Shown piece by piece: positions 9,091 to 17,596 of a stretch of DNA of 64,000 bases. The notes beneath the pieces were generated by a model that worked only from the letters and a program-made list of their open reading frames with translations, ran no database searches and had not been told where the DNA came from. A program made the translations under genes and the position numbers. The stretch comes from Bradyrhizobium diazoefficiens (GTDB lineage Bacteria > Pseudomonadota > Alphaproteobacteria > Rhizobiales > Xanthobacteraceae): positions 124,001 through 188,000 of the forward strand of contig NZ_JAFCJE010000004.1 of NCBI RefSeq assembly GCF_018131185.1. The letters run 5' to 3'. Numbering within the stretch: the stretch's first letter is position 1; every line of letters starts with the position of its first letter.

Positions 9091-9241
9091 TCACAGGTGC
9101 CTGCTGAGCCGAGTCCTACAGCAACGAAGCTGATCGGACCGTTGGTGGCCAGGCGGGCTCTCGAGCCGGCAAGGTTGCTCGCGGGTCGCACAAATTTCCG
9201 TCGAAGCCACCGAGGTGGCCGCAGGAGCTTCGTTACCGACC
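9091..9241 (+). promoter_or_regulatory. Structured nirA leader with candidate ANTAR (NasT) hairpins
   Basis: Two short stems close six-base loops with A at position 1 and G at position 4, the known ANTAR-target signature: CAGC-AACGAA-GCTG (9119-9132) and CCGGC-AAGGTT-GCTCG (9166-9181, one mismatch and one wobble). The 33-base linker is longer than usual. A third hairpin, CGAAGC/GCTTCG with an inner GCCAC/GTGGC (9202-9232), overlaps an AGGAG motif at 9223-9227. No T-run terminator is obvious, so control could be at translation. Confidence 0.4.
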
Positions 9242-11023
9242 ATGAAAATCGATACGCTCGCAGTCGACTTTACCGACGAGCAGAAACGCTATCTCGAAGG
9301 CTTCACGACCGGTCTGCAGATCAGCCGGGTCGGACGCGGTCTTGGCGGCGGCGCCGGCAAGGCAAACGCGGAGCCGACCGGTCCCGATGCCGTGCACATC
9401 AAGGCGCAGGACAAGGTCATCGCGTCGGGCAAGAAGCTCGCCGACCAGGAGAAGTTCAAGCGCGACGAGCACCCCTTCGACGCCTATCCGAGACTGCGCC
9501 AGCAAGCGCTCGACAACGCGCCGCCGAGCCCGGCGGACAATTTCCGCTGGCGCTATTACGGCATCTTCTATGTCGCGCCGACGCAGGACTCCTACATGAG
9601 CCGCCTGCGGATTCCGAACGGCATCATGAAGCACTGGCAGATGTCAGGGCTTGCCGATCTCGCCGAAGAGCTCTGCGGCCCCTACAGCCACGTCACGACG
9701 CGCGCCAACCTGCAGCTCCGCGAGATTCCGCCGAAGCACGCGATCAAGCTGCTCGAAGGCATTCAGGAACTCGGCCTGTGCTCGCGCGGCTCCGGCGCCG
9801 ACAACATCCGCAACGTCACGGGCACGCCGACGGCGGGCATCGATCCGCAGGAAATCATCGACACGCGGCCCTATGCGCGCGAGTGGCATTACCACATCCT
9901 CAACGACCGCTCGCTCTACGGCCTGCCGCGCAAGTTCAACGTTGCCTTCGACGGCGCCGGCAGGATCGCCGTGCTGGAGGAGACCAACGACATCGCGTTT
10001 ACGGCCTATGAGGTGAAGGACGGTTTCGGCGTCGAGCCGGGCGTCTGGTTCCGGCTCGGCCTCGGCGGCATCACCGGCCACAAGGATTTTGCAAAGTATT
10101 CCGGCATCATCGTCAGGCCGGAGCAGGCGACCGCTGTTGCCGATGCCATCGTGCGCGTGTTCATCGACCATGGCGACCGCACCAACCGCAACAAGGCGCG
10201 GCTGAAATACGTGCTCGACGCGATGGGCCACGACGGCTTCCTCAAGCTGGTCGAGGAACGGCTGAAGACGCCATTCGTGCGCGTGCCCGAAGAGGCGTTT
10301 CTCCCGCGCGCCGCAGCGGACCGCATGGCGCATGTCGGCGTGCACAAGCAGAAGCAGGACGGTCTCAACTGGCTCGGCGTGTCGCTGACGCTCGGCAAGC
10401 TCACCTGCGAGCAGATGCGGGGCCTTGCCAAGGTTTCGCGCGACCTCGGCGACGGCGAGATTCGGCTGACGGTCTGGCAGAACCTGCTGATTTCAGGAGT
10501 GCGCGACGAGAACGTCGAACTCGCCATCGCGGCCATCAAGCAGATCGGGCTCGCGGTCGAGGCCTCGCATATCCGCGCGGGCCTGATCGCCTGCACCGGC
10601 AATGCCGGCTGTCGTTTTGCCGCGTCCAATACCAAGCGCCATGCCGCGGAGATCGGCGACTGGTGCGAACCGCGCGTTGCAATGGACAAGCCGGTCAACA
10701 TCCACGTCACCGGCTGCCACCATTCCTGTGCGCAGCATTACATCAGCGACATCGGCCTGATCGGCGCGCGCGTGCCTGTCAACGAGGACGATACGGTCGA
10801 GGGTTATCACCTCTTCACCGGAGGCGGCTTCGGTCCCGACGCCGATGTCGGGCAGGAGGTCTATCACGACCTCAAGGCCGAGGACGCGCCGAAGACGGTC
10901 GAGGCACTGCTCAAGGCCTATATCGCCCATCGCGCGTCTCCCGACGAAACCTTCCTCTCCTTCGCGCGCCGCCATGACGGCGAAGCGCTGCGCAAGCTTG
11001 CCGATGCACAGGTGTCCGCATGA
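9242..11023 (+). CDS. nirA: Ferredoxin-type assimilatory nitrite reductase (siroheme, 4Fe-4S)
   Basis: A 593-residue siroheme protein of the nitrite/sulfite reductase hemoprotein family, expected to reduce nitrite to ammonium with six electrons in the cytoplasm. The C-x5-C (Cys451, Cys457 in CTGNAGC) and C-x3-C (Cys492, Cys496 in GCHHSC) motifs bind the 4Fe-4S/siroheme centre. The two ferredoxin-like half-domains are both present. Length and the CTGNAGC variant fit NirA better than CysI, although sulfite reductase is the main alternative. The ATG at 9242 is at the family N-terminus (MKIDTLAVDFTDEQKRYLEGF). The stop overlaps the next start by four bases. Confidence 0.88.
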   Translation: MKIDTLAVDFTDEQKRYLEGFTTGLQISRVGRGLGGGAGKANAEPTGPDAVHIKAQDKVIASGKKLADQEKFKRDEHPFDAYPRLRQQALDNAPPSPADNFRWRYYGIFYVAPTQDSYMSRLRIPNGIMKHWQMSGLADLAEELCGPYSHVTTRANLQLREIPPKHAIKLLEGIQELGLCSRGSGADNIRNVTGTPTAGIDPQEIIDTRPYAREWHYHILNDRSLYGLPRKFNVAFDGAGRIAVLEETNDIAFTAYEVKDGFGVEPGVWFRLGLGGITGHKDFAKYSGIIVRPEQATAVADAIVRVFIDHGDRTNRNKARLKYVLDAMGHDGFLKLVEERLKTPFVRVPEEAFLPRAAADRMAHVGVHKQKQDGLNWLGVSLTLGKLTCEQMRGLAKVSRDLGDGEIRLTVWQNLLISGVRDENVELAIAAIKQIGLAVEASHIRAGLIACTGNAGCRFAASNTKRHAAEIGDWCEPRVAMDKPVNIHVTGCHHSCAQHYISDIGLIGARVPVNEDDTVEGYHLFTGGGFGPDADVGQEVYHDLKAEDAPKTVEALLKAYIAHRASPDETFLSFARRHDGEALRKLADAQVSA

Positions 11024-12630
11024 ACCAGATCACCCCTCCGCCCAAGCTCGACATCATTCCCGCCAGCGCCCCGTTCTCCGATGCGCAGCGCTCCTGGCTG
11101 AACGGTTTCTTCGCAGGGCTGCTGTCGCCTGACGTCGCCGCGCCGCTGTCGGCGGAGCAGGGCGCTGCCGTCATGCAAGGCGGAGCCGGTGACGGTGACG
11201 ACGGCGAAGCGCCTTGGCACGACCAGACCATGCCGATCACTGAGCGGATGAAGCTCGCCGAGGGCCGTCCCGTGCGCCGCAAGATGATGGCGGCGATGGC
11301 GCAGCAGGATTGCGGCCAGTGCGGCTACAATTGCCACGACTATTCGGAGGCGATCGCAGGCCGCAGCGAAGCGCGGCTCAATCTCTGCGTTCCCGGCGGC
11401 AAGGAAACCGCGCGGATGCTGAAGTCGCTGTACGAGGAGCTCGACAAGGCCCCGGCGGCCAAGGCAGGTGACAAGCCGGACGCTCCAGCGCCGGCGGTGA
11501 CCGTCACGATCGCAGAGCCCGGCCGCTCGCGCGACAACCCTGTTACCGCGACCTTCCTGTCGCGCCGCCTGCTCAACAAGGGCAAATCGGAGAAGGAAAC
11601 CTATCACGTCGAGTTCGATCTTTCCGAGAGCAGGCTCGACTACGTCGTCGGCGACTCTTTTGGCGTGTTCGCGCGCAACGATGTCGGCCTCGTCGACCAG
11701 ATCATCGCGCTGCTCGGCGCCTCCCACACCACCAAGGTCAACGGCAAGACGCTGCGCGAGGTGCTGATCGACGACGTCTCGCTGTCGCCGGCACCCGACA
11801 CGCTGTTCGAGTTGATCTCCTTCATCACCGGCGGCGGGGCGCGCGAGAAGGCGCGGGCGCTGGCACAGGGGGAGGATCCCGATGGCGATGCCGCAACTCT
11901 CGACGTGATGGCGGCGCTGCAGAAGTTTTCCGGCACGCGACCGCACCCGGAGGCCTTCGTCGAGGCGCTGGAGCCGCTCCAGCCGCGGCTCTATTCGATC
12001 TCCTCCTCGCACAATGCAACGCCCGGAAAGCTGTCGCTGACGGTCGATTCCGTGCGCTACGTCGTCGGCAAGCGCAGGCGTCTCGGCGTCGCCTCGACCT
12101 TCCTCGGCGAGCGCATCAATGAGGGCGAGAATCTCAAGGTCTATGTGCAGAAGGCGCACGCCTTCGGCCTGCCGCGAGACCCGAAGACGCCAATCATTAT
12201 GATCGGTCCCGGCACCGGCATCGCGCCGTTCCGCGCCTTCCTGCTCGACCGCAAGGCGACCGGCGCACCCGGCAAGAACTGGCTGTTCTTTGGTCATCAG
12301 CGCAGCGATTGCGACTTCTTCTACCAGGAGGAGCTCAACGCGATGAAGACCTCGGGCCTGCTCACGCGCATGTCGCTGGCCTGGTCGCGCGACGGCGAGA
12401 AGAAGTTCTACGTACAGGACCGCATGCGTGAGGTCGGCCGCGAGGTCTGGACCTGGCTCGCCGAAGGCGCGCATCTCTACATCTGCGGCGATGCCAAGCG
12501 CATGGCCAAGGACGTCGAGCGCGCGCTGGTCGACATCGTCGCCCAGTTCGGCGCACGTTCGACCGATGAGGCCGTCAGTTTCGTCGCCGAACTCAAGAAG
12601 AGCGGCCGTTTCCAGGCTGACGTGTACTGA
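11020..12630 (+). CDS. FAD/NADPH reductase with N-terminal 4Fe-4S domain (CysJ-like, no flavodoxin domain)
   Basis: A 536-residue electron-transfer protein. The C-terminal two thirds is a CysJ/cytochrome P450 reductase-type module: RLYSISSS (FAD), GPGTGIAPFRAFL (NADPH pyrophosphate) and a C-terminal FQADVY. The FMN flavodoxin domain of CysJ is missing. Instead residues ~90-125 hold Cys98, Cys101, Cys105 and Cys123 (CGQCGYNC then LC), matching the Fes-type 4Fe-4S domain. The first ~30 residues (FSDAQRSWLNGFFAGLL) resemble a SiR half-domain start. ATGA overlap with nirA suggests a complex in which NADPH electrons pass FAD to Fe-S to the siroheme enzyme. Often annotated sulfite reductase alpha subunit. 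Confidence 0.85.
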   Translation: MNQITPPPKLDIIPASAPFSDAQRSWLNGFFAGLLSPDVAAPLSAEQGAAVMQGGAGDGDDGEAPWHDQTMPITERMKLAEGRPVRRKMMAAMAQQDCGQCGYNCHDYSEAIAGRSEARLNLCVPGGKETARMLKSLYEELDKAPAAKAGDKPDAPAPAVTVTIAEPGRSRDNPVTATFLSRRLLNKGKSEKETYHVEFDLSESRLDYVVGDSFGVFARNDVGLVDQIIALLGASHTTKVNGKTLREVLIDDVSLSPAPDTLFELISFITGGGAREKARALAQGEDPDGDAATLDVMAALQKFSGTRPHPEAFVEALEPLQPRLYSISSSHNATPGKLSLTVDSVRYVVGKRRRLGVASTFLGERINEGENLKVYVQKAHAFGLPRDPKTPIIMIGPGTGIAPFRAFLLDRKATGAPGKNWLFFGHQRSDCDFFYQEELNAMKTSGLLTRMSLAWSRDGEKKFYVQDRMREVGREVWTWLAEGAHLYICGDAKRMAKDVERALVDIVAQFGARSTDEAVSFVAELKKSGRFQADVY

Positions 12631-12649
12631 GGACTGTCACTCCACCATC

Positions 12650-12679
12650 ATCCGAGCCGGTTCCAACTGGCTCGGATTT
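12650..12679 (+). terminator. Hairpin after the nitrite reductase operon
   Basis: Perfect 9-bp arms ATCCGAGCC (12650-12658) and GGCTCGGAT (12669-12677) with a ten-base loop, followed by only three T residues. It lies 20 bases after the stop codon and could terminate or protect the operon mRNA. Confidence 0.5.
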
Positions 12680-12833
12680 GAACGAATAAGATTCTCGGAA
12701 CCCTCGTTTCGGAAGAATTTGGACCTGCAATCGGGCCCTTCCGAAGAACCATTATCGCTATTTGCGCGACCGTCTTGCCTCCCGCCCTGGTTGATCCTTC
12801 ATAATCGCGCAAATGGGGCGTTGGAGATCGACC

Positions 12834-12986
12834 ATGCGCGAACTATCGGCGGAAGCCAGACTGCACTTTTACGCGCGCTCGCTCTCGCGGCAGACCCGGG
12901 CGAACGCCCATCATCTGGCGCTCTACAGCGCGTTTGCGGTTATCGCGGCCATCGTGTTCGGCACGCTATCGGTGCATCCGTTCTGA
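12834..12986 (+). CDS. Small membrane protein, 50 residues
   Basis: A short ORF beginning MRELSAEARLHFYARSLSRQ with a basic, amphipathic N-terminal half and one hydrophobic segment near residues 29-47, ending SVHPF. GGAG lies eight bases before the ATG. It looks like a tail-anchored or single-span inner-membrane protein. Function is unknown. It lies 200 bases after the nitrite reductase operon, separated by a hairpin, and directly before a dispersed palindromic repeat. Confidence 0.6.
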   Translation: MRELSAEARLHFYARSLSRQTRANAHHLALYSAFAVIAAIVFGTLSVHPF

Positions 12987-12993
12987 CGGTCTC

Positions 12994-13083
12994 GTAGGGT
13001 GGGCAAAGCGAAGCGCGCCCACCGCTTGTCTCAATCATGCGAAGATGGTGGGCACGGCGCGCTGTGCCTTTGCCCACCCTACG
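12994..13083 (+). repeat. Dispersed GTAGGGTGGGC palindromic element, copy 1
   Basis: About 90 bases beginning GTAGGGTGGGCAAAGCG and ending TTTGCCCACCCTACGG. Each half is itself an imperfect palindrome (GGTGGGC/GCCCACC). Its spacer, TTGTCTCAATCATGCGAAGA, is nearly identical to that of copy 2 (54684-54769, opposite strand); copy 3 is at 59586-59675. All three copies lie between convergent genes. Confidence 0.85.
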
Positions 13084-13097
13084 GCACCTCTCGTGCC

Positions 13098-13868
13098 TCA
13101 AGCCCCGCGCTTGAACGGCGCGACCTCGATCCCCGCAGCCTTCAACGCCTGACGCAAGCCGCGCGCTATGTCGACCGCGCCGGGCGTATCGCCGTGGATG
13201 CAGACCGTGTCGGTGCGCATCTTGATCACCTTGCCGGTGACCGAGACCACCGCGCCGTCCTGCACCATGCGCACCACGCGGTCGGCGATCGCCTTGGCAT
13301 CGTGCAGCACCGCGCCGGGCTTCTTGCGCGAGACGAGATTGCCGTCGTCCTCATAGGCGCGGTCGGCGAATACCTCGTGGACCATGGGCAGGTTGGCCGC
13401 TTCGCCCGCCTGCACCAGCTTCGAATTGGCGAGCACGACGAAGATCAGGCTGGGATCGACCGCCTTGATGCCGGCGGCGATCGCCTTTGCCGTCATGTCG
13501 TCCTCGCAGGCGACGTTGGAGAGCGCACCATGCGCTTTCACATGGGTGACCTTGTGGCCGGCTGCGGTGGCGATCGCCTGAAGCGCGCCGATCTGGTAGG
13601 CGACGAGGTTCTCGATCTCGGAGGCTTTCAGCCCCGCGATCGGATGCCGGCCGAAGCCGTGCAGGTCGCGGTAGCCGGGATGTGCGCCGACCGAGACGCC
13701 GCGCGCCTTTGCAAGCTCCACCGTCCTTCGCATGATGTCGGGATCGCCGGCATGGAAGCCGCAGGCGACATTGACCGAGCTTGCGAGCTCAATCATTGCG
13801 GCGTCGCTGCCCATCTCCCACGCGCCAAAACCTTCGCCGAGGTCGCAATTGAGGTCGACTGTCTTCAT
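13098..13868 (-). CDS. pxpA: 5-oxoprolinase subunit PxpA (LamB/YcsF family)
   Basis: A 256-residue member of the LamB/YcsF family, the catalytic subunit of the prokaryotic ATP-dependent 5-oxoprolinase that opens 5-oxoproline to glutamate. The N-terminal [11 protein letters not shown], the ACGFHAGDP motif and the [11 protein letters not shown] motif are all intact. It is the third gene of pxpB-pxpC-pxpA, 33 bases after pxpC, with a GGAGAGC ribosome-binding site. Length matches the family (~250). The whole three-subunit enzyme is therefore encoded here. Confidence 0.93.
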   Translation of the reverse strand: MKTVDLNCDLGEGFGAWEMGSDAAMIELASSVNVACGFHAGDPDIMRRTVELAKARGVSVGAHPGYRDLHGFGRHPIAGLKASEIENLVAYQIGALQAIATAAGHKVTHVKAHGALSNVACEDDMTAKAIAAGIKAVDPSLIFVVLANSKLVQAGEAANLPMVHEVFADRAYEDDGNLVSRKKPGAVLHDAKAIADRVVRMVQDGAVVSVTGKVIKMRTDTVCIHGDTPGAVDIARGLRQALKAAGIEVAPFKRGA

Positions 13869-13901
13869 GGGTGCTCTCCGCCTCTGGTCTTGTTGTTGCG
13901 T

Positions 13902-14939
13902 TTATGGCTCCGCGGTGACCTGCCAGGTCCCGGCGTCGACGGCGCTCACCGCATAGCCTGCAACGTTGGCATCGCTGAGCGCCTCGATGTTGAGCGCGAC
14001 GGTGTCGGCAGAACGCAGCCGATCGGGCAGGGCCCGGATCAGTTGCGCGAATTTCTTTGCCTCGTCCTGCGCCTCGGCCATGCCGACCGCCTCGAAGCGA
14101 AACGCCGTTCCCGCCGAGGTCTGCGCGAGACGGCCGACATCGGCCGTGATGACAGTTGCGATCTTGGGATAGCCCCCGGAGGTACCGCGATCCATCATCA
14201 GCGCGATCGGCGAACCGTTGCCGGGGACCTGGATGCTGCCGTTGACCGTGCCGTCGGAAACGATGTTGTGGCCGTGCAGATGCTTGATGGCGGGGCCCTC
14301 GAGCCGATAGCCCATGCGGTCGGACGTTGCCGAGATCTTCCACTCGCTGTCCAGGAAGAGTGCCTTGTTGGCATCGTCGAACTCGTCGTCCTGCGGCCCC
14401 AGCAGCACACGGATCGGGCCGCTCGCGGGCTTCGGCAGCTCGATCCGCAGCTCCGGTGCGCCGCTCGCGGCATCAACGTTGAACTCGTCGCCGGCCTGGA
14501 GCGGGCGCGGGTAGGGGCTGCCGAGGCCCGCGCGCGCATTGACCGCGAGACTGCCGAATACCGGCTCGCCCTTGATGGCGCCTTCGATGGCGAGATAGGT
14601 GAAGGCGCCGCCGCGGGCAAAGCCCAGCGTCAGCGTCTCGCCGTCCTTCAGCGTCACTGACGTGTCCATGGCGAGGGGGCTTCCGGCAACGTCAGCGTTA
14701 CGCGGCGCGCCCGAGATCGCGACGCGTACGGCGCCGTCACGCGCGGTAAAGGAGGCGCCGAACGGCCCGATCTCGACGGCGGCCGCGAACGGCTCGTTGC
14801 CGACCAGCGTGTTCGCTGCAGCCAGCGACAACCGGTCCATCGCCCCGCTCACGGTCAGGCCATAGCGCTGCGCGCCATGGCGGCCGCCGTCCTGGACGGA
14901 GCTGGCAGGGCCGATGCTGGCGACGACGAGCCGGCTCAT
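13902..14939 (-). CDS. pxpC: 5-oxoprolinase subunit PxpC (biotin-dependent carboxyltransferase-like)
   Basis: A 345-residue protein of the KipA/AHS2 family. Diagnostic segments are VQDGGRHGAQRYGLTVSGAMD at the N-terminus, RVLLGPQDDEF, and the C-terminal MMDRGTSGGYPKIATVI motif. With PxpB it probably forms the kinase part that phosphorylates 5-oxoproline for PxpA. Its ATG overlaps the pxpB stop by four bases, so the pair is translationally coupled. The name urea amidolyase-like protein seen in databases refers to the same fold. Confidence 0.92.
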   Translation of the reverse strand: MSRLVVASIGPASSVQDGGRHGAQRYGLTVSGAMDRLSLAAANTLVGNEPFAAAVEIGPFGASFTARDGAVRVAISGAPRNADVAGSPLAMDTSVTLKDGETLTLGFARGGAFTYLAIEGAIKGEPVFGSLAVNARAGLGSPYPRPLQAGDEFNVDAASGAPELRIELPKPASGPIRVLLGPQDDEFDDANKALFLDSEWKISATSDRMGYRLEGPAIKHLHGHNIVSDGTVNGSIQVPGNGSPIALMMDRGTSGGYPKIATVITADVGRLAQTSAGTAFRFEAVGMAEAQDEAKKFAQLIRALPDRLRSADTVALNIEALSDANVAGYAVSAVDAGTWQVTAEP

Positions 14940-15667
14940 GCGTTCACCTGCTCGGCAACGATCTCGCCGGCTTCCGCCGCGCGGTCCAATTCGTCGAACC
15001 TCTTGTGGTCGATGGCGAAGAACGTCACGCGGTCACCGGGCTCGGTAAGGAAGGTCGGATTGCGGTGGAGCTGATAGGTTCGCACAGGCGTGCGGCCGAG
15101 CAGGTGCCAGCCGCTCGGCGCGGCCAGGCATTGGATGCCCGCCTGGATGCCGCCGATCGAGATGGTGCCGGCGGGCGTCAGCAGCCGCGGATTTTGCCGC
15201 CGCGACATGTGCAGCGATTTGTCGAGACCGCTGAGATAGGACCAGCCCGGCGTGAAGCCGATCATGGCAACCTTGTAGTCGCCGCCGGCATGGCGGGCGA
15301 CGATGTCGTCTGGCGTGGTGCCGAGTGCCTTGGCGACATCCTCGAGATCGATGCCGTGCTCGCCGCCATAGGCGACGGGAATGCGCCAGCGGCGAGCCTT
15401 GGTCACCGGCGGCAGTGGCCGGGTGGCGAGCGCGAGCAGCTTTTCGCCGAGCGCGTCGAAGCCGATCTTGCTGGGATCGTAGTGCACCAGCAGCGAGCGA
15501 TAGGTCGGCACGGTCTCGGTGATGCCGTCGATGGGGTTCGCAGCGAGCGCCTTGTCGAGCGCCAATACGCGCTGGTTGGCGACGTCATCGATCGTGCGGC
15601 TGAACTCGACAGTGACGGCGCTGTCGCCACTGGGCAGAAGGCGGGGCGGGGGAAGCGTCGCGGCCAT
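14936..15667 (-). CDS. pxpB: 5-oxoprolinase subunit PxpB (KipI/AHS1 family)
   Basis: A 243-residue AHS1/KipI-type protein, first gene of the pxpBCA operon. The signature GFTPGWSYLSGLD and the following RLLTPAGTISIGGIQAGI are present. It pairs with PxpC. The start at 15667 gives the family N-terminus LPSGDSAVTVEF. The divergent neighbour is an RraA-like gene, and a perfect palindrome about 120 bases upstream is a candidate operator. No 5-oxoproline transporter is in the operon. Confidence 0.92.
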   Translation of the reverse strand: MAATLPPPRLLPSGDSAVTVEFSRTIDDVANQRVLALDKALAANPIDGITETVPTYRSLLVHYDPSKIGFDALGEKLLALATRPLPPVTKARRWRIPVAYGGEHGIDLEDVAKALGTTPDDIVARHAGGDYKVAMIGFTPGWSYLSGLDKSLHMSRRQNPRLLTPAGTISIGGIQAGIQCLAAPSGWHLLGRTPVRTYQLHRNPTFLTEPGDRVTFFAIDHKRFDELDRAAEAGEIVAEQVNA

Positions 15668-15787
15668 GAGCTGTCAAAGAGCTGTCGAAATCGGGCTTCT
15701 GAGGAATGCGGCCCCCGACGTGAGGGTTCCGCTTCGTCCTGCTTCGCGTAAATGCGGCCGCAAGTCCAATAAATTAATGCAAGTGGG

Positions 15788-15810
15788 CGCGATAAGACCT
15801 TGTTATCGCG
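15788..15810. promoter_or_regulatory. Perfect palindrome between divergent pxpB and rraA-like genes
   Basis: CGCGATAA (15788-15795), seven bases, TTATCGCG (15803-15810): perfect 8-bp arms at the centre of the divergent intergenic region. The position suggests an operator for a dimeric regulator of either operon. No regulator gene is adjacent. Confidence 0.45.
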
Positions 15811-15925
15811 TCGCATAACGGCTCAGCCGCCCTGCGTTATTGATGGCCTCTTGGCCCTTGACGCAAGAGCTGCGGCTCGCAAGATGCGCGCGTTCTTTCC
15901 CGCACCTCGGAGCTCGTTGTCGTCC

Positions 15926-16624
15926 ATGTCGCTGTCCCCAGAAGCCCGCAAGACCCTCGCCGGCATCACCACCGCCACCATCACCACGGTCCTGCTGAAG
16001 AAGGGCCTGCGCAATGTGTGGATGCGGGGCGCGCGGCCGCTGCGCCCGGGCCTGCCGCGCCTGGTGGGACCGGCCTTCACGCTGCGCTTCGTGCCGGCGC
16101 GCGAGGATCTGGCGACGCCGGAATCCTGGTCGTCGCCGATCTCGACCCGTACCGCGATCGAGGCGATGCCGGAGGGATGCATCGCCGTGGTCGATGCCAT
16201 GGGTATCACCGACGCCGGCATCTTCGGCGACATTCTCTGCGCCCGCATGATGAAGCGCGGCGTCACCGCGCTCGTCACTGACGGTGTCGTGCGTGACGTC
16301 GAGGGCGTGCTCGGCACCAATTTGCCGGTGTGGTGCGACGGCTATGCCGCGCCGCCCTCCGTGGCCGGCCTGACCTTCGTCGGTTGGGGCGAGCCGATCG
16401 GCTGCGGCGGGGTCGCTGTTTTCCCAAACGACATCGTGGTCGCCGACCAGGACGGCTGCGTGCTGATCCCGCAGGCGATGCTCGATCACGTCCTCAACGA
16501 GGGCGTCGAGCAGGAGCGGATGGAAGCCTGGATCGTCAACGAGGTGAACAACGGCGCGGTCTTGCCGGGGCTCTATCCCATGAACGCCGAGACCAAGGCG
16601 CGCTACGCCGCCAGCAAAAAGTAA
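15926..16624 (+). CDS. RraA/dimethylmenaquinone methyltransferase-family protein (aldolase-type)
   Basis: A 232-residue protein of the RraA/HMG-aldolase superfamily. The conserved substrate- and metal-site region is visible: VVDAMGITDAGIFGDILCARMMKRG and VTDGVVRDVEG. Members include 4-hydroxy-4-methyl-2-oxoglutarate aldolases, oxaloacetate decarboxylases and the RNase E inhibitor RraA; the extended N-terminus (~230 residues versus ~160 for RraA) favours a metabolic lyase. The ATG at 15926 was chosen because the conserved domain starts there. It is followed 16 bases later by a cupin gene, probably co-transcribed. Confidence 0.8.
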   Translation: MSLSPEARKTLAGITTATITTVLLKKGLRNVWMRGARPLRPGLPRLVGPAFTLRFVPAREDLATPESWSSPISTRTAIEAMPEGCIAVVDAMGITDAGIFGDILCARMMKRGVTALVTDGVVRDVEGVLGTNLPVWCDGYAAPPSVAGLTFVGWGEPIGCGGVAVFPNDIVVADQDGCVLIPQAMLDHVLNEGVEQERMEAWIVNEVNNGAVLPGLYPMNAETKARYAASKK

Positions 16625-16640
16625 CAGGAGCGAGGACCCC

Positions 16641-17045
16641 ATGGAGATCACTGTTGCAGGCACGCGGCCGACCCGCCGCGCGCCCAAGGAAAACTTCACC
16701 GGCACCGTATGGCAGGACCCGGTCATCATGGCGCCCGCGCCGGCGCGGCTGAACTGCTCGCGCGTTGCCTTCGAGCCGGGCGCGCGCACCAACTGGCATC
16801 ATCATCCGCTCGGGCAGACGCTCTACGTCATCTCCGGCGTCGGGCGGGTGCAGACCAAGGGCGGCCCCGTCAGGGAGATCCGTCCCGGCGACACCGTCTG
16901 GATTCCGCCGGGCGAATTGCACTGGCACGGGGCCTCGCCGACCAACGGCATGTGCCACATCGCCATGCAGGAAGCGCTCGACGGCGTCTACTCGACCTGG
17001 CTGGAGCCGGTGACGGACGCGGAGTATGGGGCGGCGTTGGGCTAA
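16641..17045 (+). CDS. Small cupin-domain protein
   Basis: A 134-residue single cupin barrel. Motif 1 is visible as GARTNWHHHPLGQTLYVISG and motif 2 as PGDTVWIPPGELHWHGA, giving the His/Glu/His metal ligands. The RLNCSRVAFEPGARTNWH pattern is typical of small cupins annotated as carboxymuconolactone-decarboxylase-associated or quercetinase-like, but the reaction is unknown. A GGAGCGAGG ribosome-binding site precedes the ATG. It forms a two-gene unit with the RraA-family gene, suggesting catabolism of a small oxo acid. Confidence 0.85.
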   Translation: MEITVAGTRPTRRAPKENFTGTVWQDPVIMAPAPARLNCSRVAFEPGARTNWHHHPLGQTLYVISGVGRVQTKGGPVREIRPGDTVWIPPGELHWHGASPTNGMCHIAMQEALDGVYSTWLEPVTDAEYGAALG

Positions 17046-17059
17046 GAATGCCTCGTGTG

Positions 17060-17113
17060 TGTATCCCGGATCTGCGCAGCAACGCTGGTGCGTTGCAGCG
17101 CGTCCGGGACATG
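17060..17113. repeat. REP-like palindromic unit (TCCCGG family), third copy
   Basis: A TATCCCGG...CCGGGACA palindrome with a GCGCAGCAACGC/GCGTTGCAGCGC centre, related to the two units at 1774-1910. It fills the 74-base gap between the convergent cupin and secreted-protein genes. Confidence 0.7.
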
Positions 17114-17119
17114 GCAAAC

Positions 17120-17476
17120 CTACATCCGCTCCGCCGTCCAGGTGCCCTTGCACAGCGCGCCGCGCCAGGTGCCGGAGCCCGAGGTGCCGCTGAGGCGGCC
17201 GAAGCCGACGGCACGCTTGATACCGGTGCTCAGGGTGACGTTGATGCTGCCGGCATCGGCCACGCGGCCCGACGCCGACACGGCGGCGCTGCTCGAGGCG
17301 ATCTGGCCGTTGTTGATGCCGATCGTAACGCTCGCGCCGCTGCCGCAGGTCTCGCTCGCTGACGAGATGCGAACATTCCAGGTGCCGTCGAAAGTGCTTG
17401 TCGTCGCATCAGCCTGCGCGAGCGGGAAGGCGATGGCGACGATGGTGGCGAAGAGACCCTTGCGAAATCCGTTCAT
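17120..17476 (-). CDS. Hypothetical small secreted protein
   Basis: A 118-residue protein with a Sec signal peptide (MNGFRKGLFATIVAIAFPLAQADA, cleavage near residue 24). The mature domain (FDGTWNVRISSASETCG...GSGTWRGALCKGTWTAERM) is Ser/Gly-rich with two cysteines, reminiscent of small periplasmic beta proteins common in Bradyrhizobium. The ATG at 17476 was chosen because the signal peptide starts there. No function can be assigned. Confidence 0.75.
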   Translation of the reverse strand: MNGFRKGLFATIVAIAFPLAQADATTSTFDGTWNVRISSASETCGSGASVTIGINNGQIASSSAAVSASGRVADAGSINVTLSTGIKRAVGFGRLSGTSGSGTWRGALCKGTWTAERM

Positions 17477-17596
17477 GACACGCCCCTGTGGGTTGACCAT
17501 GCGGGGACGGTGACATGCCTGTGGAACCGGCGATGTGAGGGCTGTCACGTGCGCGCGAGGCTGTGTGACGTTGCGCACCTCGCCACGGCACGCGCA

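Noticed and set aside
10918..12474. 518-codon minus-strand open frame
   Set aside because: Antisense to the Fe-S/FAD reductase; no motif, no ribosome-binding site, shadow composition.
12999..14660. 553-codon plus-strand open frame
   Set aside because: It starts inside a dispersed repeat and runs antisense to pxpA and pxpC.
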